NCBI RefSeq assembly: GCF_000369005.1
Contig: NZ_KB849765.1
Span: 1,487,335-1,551,334, forward strand
DNA length: 64,000 nt
Origin: Acinetobacter beijerinckii CIP 110307
GTDB lineage: Bacteria; Pseudomonadota; Gammaproteobacteria; Pseudomonadales; Moraxellaceae
Direction: 5' to 3'
Of this stretch, positions 58,054 through 64,000 are shown piece by piece (the stretch's first letter is position 1; every line of letters starts with the position of its first letter). The translations under genes were made by a program, and so were the position numbers. The notes beneath the pieces are model-generated. The model did no database searches. It saw nothing but the letters and a program-made list of their open reading frames with translations, and had not been told where the DNA came from.

Positions 58054-58099
58054 TCGTCGTCATCAGTCCTAAGTGATTTTACCCTTTTACAATTGAGGC

Positions 58100-58816
58100 T
58101 CACTTTACCACATTCGCAGGAATTGGGGGAAAGCAATTACGCTTGGCGAAGCGTAGATGATATTGATAGCTAAGGATATAAACAGCAAAATTGATTGCTA
58201 AACAAATCCAACCTGTCCATAGATTATGACTGATAAAATGAGCCCCACGCATCATTTGTGCCCATCCCATTGCGAAGCCTAAAATCAAGCTTGCGCATAA
58301 ATAAAACCATGCTCGATTTTTATGATTTAAGCGGTAGACAAAGAAACCAGTGATGAGGGCAAAGCCTGTACTAGCATGTCCGCCTGGAAAGCAATGACCA
58401 GCCGTTGAGCTAAAATCCCAAACAAAACCAGTCGTCGTTTGCTGTGTCATATCCCAAGGACAAGCATGCGATGAATGAGCTTTCATGAGTCCAATGACAC
58501 ATGTACATAGCATACTGACCCAAAACATATAGCCATACTGCCAGCGCTTAGCTTTGATTTTTTCGACTTTAAAAGACAAAATCCATAGTGCAAAAAAACT
58601 GATATATACAGCAGTAATTAGTTGTTTGACATAAGTATGATTCAGTTTAGCTAAGTACCAATTATTCTTTAATGCGAAATCACCAAACGTTCCGACCCAA
58701 GGTTGAATGAGAGATAAGTCAATCGCTCCATCAACAGGGAACACCCAAACTAAGATAAAAAAACTTAGCAGTAAAATGCATGCAGTGATTACAAAAAAAG
58801 GTGTTTTCAACATCAT
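58100..58816 (-). CDS. PAP2-family membrane phosphatase
   Basis: This 238-residue protein has about six hydrophobic segments. It shows the PAP2 active site: GHCFPGGHASTGFAL (PGGHAS, motif 2) and AQMMRGAHFISHNLWTGW (RGAHFxSHNLW, motif 3); motif 1 is less clear. It resembles PAP2 enzymes acting on lipid A or phosphatidylglycerophosphate. It is 46 bases beyond the kinase-like gene start and in the same direction, so the two are likely co-transcribed. Confidence 0.82.
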   Translation of the reverse strand: MMLKTPFFVITACILLLSFFILVWVFPVDGAIDLSLIQPWVGTFGDFALKNNWYLAKLNHTYVKQLITAVYISFFALWILSFKVEKIKAKRWQYGYMFWVSMLCTCVIGLMKAHSSHACPWDMTQQTTTGFVWDFSSTAGHCFPGGHASTGFALITGFFVYRLNHKNRAWFYLCASLILGFAMGWAQMMRGAHFISHNLWTGWICLAINFAVYILSYQYHLRFAKRNCFPPIPANVVK

Positions 58817-58885
58817 AATATCTACGAGGTAAGGCGGAACAATATACTTTTTATTAAACTGTTTTATTCTTAAACATCGCTTAAA

Positions 58886-58915
58886 AAATAAAAAAAAGCG
58901 GCATCATAGCCGCTT
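58886..58915 (-). terminator. Terminator of amtB
   Basis: Stem AAGCGGC / GCCGCTT with a six-base loop; on the minus strand it is followed by a long T run. Confidence 0.88.
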
Positions 58916-58931
58916 GAAAAATAAATAAAAA

Positions 58932-60119
58932 CTAGAACATCGACTCTTCAGAATTTGCTGAAATTTTATGAATTGAAAGATCCGCACCACGATATTCATC
59001 TTCTTGCGAAAGACGAATGCCCATAGTTGCCTTTAAAATGCCATAAACAATAAATCCACCTGCAAGCGCAATAAAAATGCCTAAGCCTGTACCAATAATT
59101 TGAGAAATAATCGATACACCACCTAAACCGCCAAGCGCTTGTTGACCAAAAATACCTGCTGCAATACCACCAAAAGCACCACATACTCCATGTAAGGGCC
59201 AAACACCAAGTACATCATCAACTTTGAGTTTATTTTGAGTATAAGTAAACAGATAAACAAACATCGCTCCAGCAGCGCTACCGATGACCAGTGCGCCAAT
59301 TGGGTGCACAATATCGGAGCCAGCACAAATAGCAACTAAACCTGCAAGCGGACCATTATGTAAGAAGCCTGGGTCATTTTTACCCATAAAGTTTGCAGCT
59401 AAAGTTCCGCCAACCATTGCCATAAGCGAGTTAATGGCAACTAAGCCCGAAATTGCTTCAACACGTTGCGCACTCATGACATTAAAGCCAAACCAACCGA
59501 CGATTAAGATCCATGAGCCTAAAGCGAGAAATGGAATTGAAGACGGTGGATGCGCACTAACACGTCCATCTTTTTTATATCGACCATTTCGAGCACCAAG
59601 CAAAATCACCGCAGCCAATGCGATCCAACCACCCATGGCATGTACAACCACTGAGCCTGCAAAGTCATGGAAACTTGCACCAAATGAGCTTTCAAGCCAC
59701 TTTTGGAAACCATAGTTGCCATTCCAAATCATTCCTTCAAAGAAAGGATAGATCAGTGCTACCAACAGCAATGTTGCGATGGCTTGCGAACGCATTTTGG
59801 CACGCTCTGCAATACCACCTGAAACAATTGCGGGAATCGCAGCTGCAAAGGTCAGTAAAAAGAAACAACGCATTAAGTTGTAACCATGATCAGCAGCTAA
59901 GGCTTCTCCTGCATGGAAAAAATTTTGTCCATAGGCAATCCAATAGCCCACAAAGAAGTAGGCAATTGCTGAGATTGCAAAGTCAGTCAAAATTTTACTG
60001 AGTGCATTGACTTGGTTTTTATGGCGCACTGTGCCCAGTTCCAAGAATGCAAAGCCAGCGTGCATTGCCAATACGAGTACTGCACCGAGCAGTAAGAAAA
60101 ATAGATCTACGTTTTGCAT
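58932..60119 (-). CDS. amtB: Ammonium transporter AmtB
   Basis: Amt/Rh-family channel of 395 residues with about 11 helices. Amt motifs present: FLELGTVRHKNQVNALSKI, FHDFAGSVVVHAMGGWIALA (twin-His region start), LVAICAGSDIVHPIGALVIGS and VWPLHGVCGAFGGIAAGIFG. ATG 60119 (MQNVDLFFLL) is at the first helix; the open frame extends 38 codons upstream through the promoter region and is not credible. No glnK is adjacent, unlike most bacteria. A -24/-12 promoter lies upstream. Confidence 0.93.
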   Translation of the reverse strand: MQNVDLFFLLLGAVLVLAMHAGFAFLELGTVRHKNQVNALSKILTDFAISAIAYFFVGYWIAYGQNFFHAGEALAADHGYNLMRCFFLLTFAAAIPAIVSGGIAERAKMRSQAIATLLLVALIYPFFEGMIWNGNYGFQKWLESSFGASFHDFAGSVVVHAMGGWIALAAVILLGARNGRYKKDGRVSAHPPSSIPFLALGSWILIVGWFGFNVMSAQRVEAISGLVAINSLMAMVGGTLAANFMGKNDPGFLHNGPLAGLVAICAGSDIVHPIGALVIGSAAGAMFVYLFTYTQNKLKVDDVLGVWPLHGVCGAFGGIAAGIFGQQALGGLGGVSIISQIIGTGLGIFIALAGGFIVYGILKATMGIRLSQEDEYRGADLSIHKISANSEESMF

Positions 60120-60250
60120 AGTGGTGCTCAAAAAAAGTGCTAAATTATATTTCAGTGCAAATATTTGATTCGTTTTCTGCACCAAAATAGATTTAGTAAA
60201 TCTAAAAACTAGAGCAATCTTAAAAATGCTCATTTTGATATGATTTAATA

Positions 60251-60267
60251 AGCAAAAAACGCACCAA
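60251..60267 (-). promoter_or_regulatory. Sigma-54 (-24/-12) promoter of amtB
   Basis: On the minus strand TTGGTGCGTTTTTTGCT has GG and GC exactly ten bases apart, as required by RpoN promoters (TTGGCAC-N5-TTGC). It lies about 130 bases before the amtB start. It fits nitrogen-starvation control by NtrC; no clear NtrC palindrome is seen. Confidence 0.65.
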
Positions 60268-60512
60268 TTTAGAAAATAAATTGTAATTTTGGTGAAAAGT
60301 GGTGCATTTCGAATAAAAATAGCGCAGTTTAAGCTTTAGATTGCATGAAATATTGAAACTGATTGATCAACTTACTTAGTCATCCAGATATAAACAGCAT
60401 TATGAATCTTATTGATTTAGCAAAAATAACAAATTGCTTTATGCTCAATAGAAGTTTAATTCCTTCCTTATTTGATTATTGCTACACTTTTTCTTTTTCG
60501 GGTGGGTGAAGT
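60268..60512. other. Upstream intergenic stretch between amtB promoter and the coiled-coil gene
   Basis: AT-rich with two TGGTG half-sites near 60290-60305 that could be activator contacts for amtB. No ORF is supported. Confidence 0.4.
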
Positions 60513-61532
60513 ATGTCCTTTGATCTCAAAGTCAGTTTAAAGCAAAGGGCTGAATCTTCCTCACAGCATAAAAAGCTGAATCGTCTGATTGATCAAATAG
60601 AACAGCAAAAAATCAGCCTTGCCACATGGCTAAATGCGCAAGCTGAGATTCAACAGCACACACGGCAAAAGCTGATGCCTGTGTATAGTGAGTTGCATGA
60701 AATCTTGTTTCAGCAATTGCAACAGCTCTGGAATTTGTTGCACAGCCATGAATTTTCTAAATCTGATATGCAACAACTCGATGAAAAAATTGCTCAGCTT
60801 GCCCAATTGTTAAAGCGTTCCAAAATGCTGAAGGATGAACAGTTAAAGCTGGTACAGCAGATTGATATCTTTTATCAGCAACATGCACAGCAATCATCGA
60901 AAAAGAATAAAAAAGTACAGTCTGCCAAGTTCGAACTTAATGAAAACTTTGATCAAAATATAGAATTAGATGAAGATGACTTTGAACAATATGCTGCTGA
61001 GCAGCAACAAGCTCGTGAACAAGCCAAACAGTTAAGACAGCAACAAAAGCGAGAACAAGCTGAGCAGATGGCAGCGCAATCGTTGAAAACCGTGTATTTA
61101 AAAATTGCTGCCATGATTCATCCTGACCGTGAGCAAGATGAAACCAAGAAAGAGGAAAAAACTGAATTGTTTCAACAGGCGAGTCAGGCATATGAACAGC
61201 AGGATTTGTTTTATTTACTCAAACTTCAATTACAGCTTGAACAAAATAAAGGTGTCGGGACGAAAGAGTTATCGGCGGAGCAAGTGAAGTTTTATAAACT
61301 GGCTTTGGATGCACAGAGTCAGCAGTTGGAAAGCCAAATTGAAGAAATTTTTGATTCTTTTCAGTTGGCTAAGAAAGTAAAGGCTGAGCATCTGCATATT
61401 AGTGATGTATATAAAGCCATAGATGCGGACTGTGCTGAGTTAAAGCAGCAATTGAAGTGGGAAAAAGAGCGTTTAAAGCATATGAAAAAGCTGAGTGGGG
61501 TAGAGAAGTTGTTGGAGCATGGGGTTTTGTAA
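60513..61532 (+). CDS. Coiled-coil protein with J-domain-like segment
   Basis: The 339-residue protein is rich in Gln, Lys and Glu. Long helical/coiled stretches run over residues 5-190 and 240-335. At about residue 190-240 the segment LKTVYLKIAAMIHPDREQDE is J-domain-like: it carries the HPD tripeptide and is followed by TELFQQASQAYEQQDLFYLL, as in helices II-IV of DnaJ. It may be a specialised Hsp70 co-chaperone, but no partner is nearby. ATG 60513 follows GGGTGGGTGAAG. Annotated relatives are hypothetical proteins or molecular chaperone DnaJ. Confidence 0.78.
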   Translation: MSFDLKVSLKQRAESSSQHKKLNRLIDQIEQQKISLATWLNAQAEIQQHTRQKLMPVYSELHEILFQQLQQLWNLLHSHEFSKSDMQQLDEKIAQLAQLLKRSKMLKDEQLKLVQQIDIFYQQHAQQSSKKNKKVQSAKFELNENFDQNIELDEDDFEQYAAEQQQAREQAKQLRQQQKREQAEQMAAQSLKTVYLKIAAMIHPDREQDETKKEEKTELFQQASQAYEQQDLFYLLKLQLQLEQNKGVGTKELSAEQVKFYKLALDAQSQQLESQIEEIFDSFQLAKKVKAEHLHISDVYKAIDADCAELKQQLKWEKERLKHMKKLSGVEKLLEHGVL

Positions 61533-61540
61533 TTTTATCT

Positions 61541-61580
61541 CACTCCAACCTTCTTCCTGAGGGAGGGGTTGGAGTGAAAA
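61541..61580. terminator. Hairpin element between convergent genes
   Basis: A perfect outer stem CACTCCAACC / GGTTGGAGTG encloses a GAGG-rich interior (CTTCCTGAGGGAGG). It lies between the coiled-coil gene and the OLD gene. Its composition recalls the nested repeat at 13679-13751, but the sequences are different. Confidence 0.7.
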
Positions 61581-61585
61581 GTATA

Positions 61586-63697
61586 TTATGAGAAAATTTT
61601 ATGCATCATTCTGCTTATTTCACAGTTTTCACCATTAAGGTAAAGTATTTTAGGTAGGTAATTAATATTACTTGTTTTTAATATTTCTAGTGCATTCAAT
61701 GCTTTAGATGGTTTGTCTGTACCTGTATAACCTGAAGGATAGTAGCTTTCTATAGCTCCATTATTTAATACGAAATAACCAAGCTCATATAATCTATTTA
61801 TTAGGTTTATTTTTTCGGGTAAATTACGAGTAATTTCCAGTTCTAAGGCTATTCTTCTTATATTATTTGTTTCAAATTCAAATAGTGATCTAATTTCATT
61901 AAATTCATCACTAGTTAATGTTCTTTGATCTTCAAATTTAAAAGTTAAATCTTTAAGTCTGTAGTATTTTTCAACCCAACTACGAGAGTCTCTTTGACTT
62001 TTAATATCACTACTCTTTAGCTGTGGTGCAATATTTTGTTCTACACAAATTTCATCTATTTTAGTAATAAAAGCTTCTCTAAGTTGCATTAATTCATCTT
62101 TAGAATCACCTAACTCAAGATGATTAAACCCATCAATAAGTACATCTCGATCTAGTAAGGAAAAGACTTCAATATCAAAATGCTGGTAAAAATTAATAAA
62201 TCTTTTAATATTACTTTTTCCATTAATTCTTATGATTGGAATGTTCAGTTTATCAAAGCAATATGTATTGTTAATCAGTGGAGAAAGCCCTTTTAAAAAT
62301 ATTAAATCGGAATCTCCTTCAACCAATAGCACCTTCTTTGAAAAGAATGCAGGTGTACTATTCTCATAGCATATAATTTGGAAAGCATCTTTGTATGAAC
62401 TGTTCTGGACAAAGTTAATTTCTTTAGCTTTAGAGCATGGAGGAGATGAGGAAAAGTCCTTATAAATTTTAATGAAACAAGTTGCTTTGGCTGTAGCAGA
62501 AAAAAAGTTTGGAGAATGCGTTGTGACGAATACTTGATCTTTTAAGGATAATTTTTCAAGAACATTATAGAGGATTCTCTGACCATTGGGGTGTAGGTAC
62601 AACTCAGGCTCTTCAAAAAGAAAAATGTAGTCTGTATTCTGATTATCAGAATTAAGCTTTTCAACATAAGTTCTGAGTATAGAAAAAACTAAAGTACGTT
62701 TAACACCATCACCTTTATAATCAATAGTAGTTTTTATACCATCATCTATTAAAATTTGAGTGCTATTAAAAATTTGTTTTACTTCTGGATTAGGAATTTC
62801 TAGCTCTAATTTAATTTGTGAAAAACTTTCTTGAAAAATATTTTCTATTTCAGTTTCTAATAATTTAAGACTAGGTAATCGCTCATCAAGAGTACTTTCA
62901 ATGCCATTCTCATCTTTGATAAGCTGACGATTTAGCATTTTATTGAGCTTTTCAAAAGAGTTTTTTATGTCTAAAAATTCAGGAGAATTTTCAATTTGTT
63001 TGAATAAAATTTTTATCAGTTTACCAAAACTTGTACTTTCTTTGGTTTTTGTTTCATCACTAAAATCTTTTACAGCGGGAATATAAATAGGTTCAGGAAA
63101 CATGGGGGTAACTGTATTACTAAATCCAGTGGGTAAATTTTCCCAATCATACTGAAATTTATCTTCTGTTAGCTCTGAAATTAGCTCCTCAATTTTTTCT
63201 TTTGCACCTGTTTGCGTGGAAATTGAACTAGCTATATCTTGTGGCAATTGGTATGTATCTCTCATCAATGCTTTTATTTCTGTTGGTTTTTTACCTTTAA
63301 GTTCATTAGCTATCCAGTTAGCATTATAAATTGTATCGATAGGAACTTTTTTGTAGCAAAGTAGATCACTTGTGAAATCTAATTTATATTTTCTTCGAAA
63401 GCTGATTGTATTGTTTTCAATAATATGTTGAATTCTTGATCTATTTTCCTCATCTGATATTTTGTTTAAGTCATTTTCATTTAAATCACTAAAAGTTATA
63501 TCAATAAAGATTTCTTTAGATTTATCATAGTAGTCAGATTCTGAAATTCTTGTGCCATTTAGAAATAAATTTATTGCCAAAAGAGCGGTTGATTTTCCAG
63601 CATTATTTTCACCTATTAAACAATTCATTTGCGATGGTGTTAAATCAATCTCTTTAAGACCCCGAAAGTTTTCGATGTGTATGTTTGAAATTCTCAT
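61586..63697 (-). CDS. OLD-family ATPase with TOPRIM nuclease domain
   Basis: The 703-residue protein has an SMC/ABC-type ATPase: Walker A GENNAGKS (29-36), signature GDGVKRTLVFS (about 329-339), Walker B YIFLFEEPEL (357-366) and THSP (393-396). A C-terminal TOPRIM nuclease has LLVEGDSDLIFL (E460) and LLDRDVL (about 515-521). This is the class 1 OLD layout known from phage P2 Old and from the effectors of Gabija (GajA) and retron systems. No UvrD-like helicase or reverse transcriptase lies nearby, so it would act alone if it is a defence gene. The gene is visibly more AT-rich than its neighbours. Confidence 0.88.
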   Translation of the reverse strand: MRISNIHIENFRGLKEIDLTPSQMNCLIGENNAGKSTALLAINLFLNGTRISESDYYDKSKEIFIDITFSDLNENDLNKISDEENRSRIQHIIENNTISFRRKYKLDFTSDLLCYKKVPIDTIYNANWIANELKGKKPTEIKALMRDTYQLPQDIASSISTQTGAKEKIEELISELTEDKFQYDWENLPTGFSNTVTPMFPEPIYIPAVKDFSDETKTKESTSFGKLIKILFKQIENSPEFLDIKNSFEKLNKMLNRQLIKDENGIESTLDERLPSLKLLETEIENIFQESFSQIKLELEIPNPEVKQIFNSTQILIDDGIKTTIDYKGDGVKRTLVFSILRTYVEKLNSDNQNTDYIFLFEEPELYLHPNGQRILYNVLEKLSLKDQVFVTTHSPNFFSATAKATCFIKIYKDFSSSPPCSKAKEINFVQNSSYKDAFQIICYENSTPAFFSKKVLLVEGDSDLIFLKGLSPLINNTYCFDKLNIPIIRINGKSNIKRFINFYQHFDIEVFSLLDRDVLIDGFNHLELGDSKDELMQLREAFITKIDEICVEQNIAPQLKSSDIKSQRDSRSWVEKYYRLKDLTFKFEDQRTLTSDEFNEIRSLFEFETNNIRRIALELEITRNLPEKINLINRLYELGYFVLNNGAIESYYPSGYTGTDKPSKALNALEILKTSNINYLPKILYLNGENCEISRMMHKIFS

Positions 63698-63749
63698 TTA
63701 TGAAATATCTATTTAATTCTAATAATTATATTTATAGATTATAGATGTA

Positions 63750-63778
63750 AAAAAAGCCACTCTAAGGTGACTTTTTTA
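63750..63778. terminator. Imperfect hairpin with T run between valS and OLD
   Basis: AAAAAGCCAC / GTGACTTTTT with a six-base loop, downstream of the valS stop on the minus strand. Confidence 0.65.
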
Positions 63779-63794
63779 TGTCTAAATCGAAGTA

Positions 63795-64000
63795 TTAAAG
63801 CGCAGCAATCTGCTCCATATTCGCTTTAATTTTCACTAACTGATCAGCAAACTCAGCCAATTTCGCTTTTTCACCTTCAACCACAGCCGCTGGTGCTTTC
63901 GCCACAAAACCTTCATTACCAAGTTTAGTCGCAATTTGGTCATGCTGCTTTTGTACTTTGTCCAAGTCCTTCTGCAAACGACCAAGTTCCGCTTTCGGAT
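63795..64000 (-). CDS. valS: Valyl-tRNA synthetase, C-terminal coiled-coil arm (partial)
   Basis: The last 68 residues are read to the window edge: PKAELGRLQKDLDKVQKQHD, then GNEGFVAKAPAAVVEGEKAK and LAEFADQLVKIKANMEQIAAL at the stop. This is the tRNA-binding coiled-coil of ValRS (GNEGFVAKAPAxVVExEKxKL is highly conserved). The rest of the gene lies beyond the window. Confidence 0.92.
   Translation of the reverse strand, partial: PKAELGRLQKDLDKVQKQHDQIATKLGNEGFVAKAPAAVVEGEKAKLAEFADQLVKIKANMEQIAAL

Noticed and set aside
60290..60306. NtrC-binding site upstream of amtB
   Set aside because: TGGTG half-sites are present, but both point the same way and the NtrC inverted repeat is not formed.
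61586..63697. Complete Gabija or retron system around the OLD gene
   Set aside because: No UvrD-like helicase or reverse transcriptase gene lies on either side within the window; only a single-gene system can be proposed.

Overview
The window reads as a chromosomal segment of a non-fermenting gammaproteobacterium of the genus Acinetobacter. The evidence is the AT-rich composition, a wax ester synthase very close to Acinetobacter AtfA as I recall it, the pmrCAB locus, and the gatCAB / mreBCD-maf-rng arrangement. I saw no rRNA, insertion sequence, transposase, integrase or CRISPR array. One tRNA is present, tRNA-Arg(CCU).

Layout. 1-2.3 kb: the 5' part of a secreted repeat protein that runs off the left edge, a decayed copy of the gatB 3' end, and a divergent ferritin-like hydrolase / TetR pair. 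2.3-5.7 kb: gatCAB on the minus strand. 5.8-10.6 kb: mreBCD-maf-rng and a small conserved ORF on the plus strand. 10.6-16.7 kb: wax ester synthase, APS reductase cysH, thrH and two tandem FadL-family outer-membrane proteins. 17-24.8 kb: a complete kdpABCDE potassium system. 24.9-34.6 kb: aldehyde dehydrogenase, citrate transporter plus porin, PAP2 phosphatase, an amino-acid permease / homocysteine methyltransferase pair, and a gamma-glutamylpolyamine synthetase-like gene. 35.2 kb: a second ferritin-like hydrolase behind a promoter with a perfect palindromic operator candidate. 36.2-42.4 kb: a vgrG / nuclease effector / immunity cassette bounded by direct repeats of the tRNA-Arg 3' end. 42.5-53.2 kb: permease, prpF, ispA, a nonsense-riddled pseudogene, SPFH/NfeD, patatin lipoprotein, acyltransferase, MFS transporter and porin. 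53.5-58.8 kb: pmrCAB followed by a lipopolysaccharide-kinase-like gene and a PAP2 phosphatase. 58.9-64 kb: amtB with a sigma-54 promoter, a J-domain-like coiled-coil protein, a solitary OLD-family ATPase-nuclease, and the 3' end of valS.

The most notable item is the 6.1 kb vgrG cassette. A type VI secretion spike, a downstream effector with a PD-(D/E)xK-like C-terminus (PoNe-like) and a DUF1911-type immunity protein sit exactly between an intact tRNA-Arg and a displaced, slightly diverged copy of its 3' end, with no integrase. The left edge shows a parallel signature: the hydrolase/TetR pair lies between gatB and a decayed duplicate of the gatB 3' end. Both look like small cargo inserts that duplicated a target-gene 3' end, although the mechanism is inferred.

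Regulatory sites that fit their genes: a KdpE-like direct repeat overlapping the kdp -35, a PmrA-box-like repeat before pmrC, and a -24/-12 promoter before amtB.
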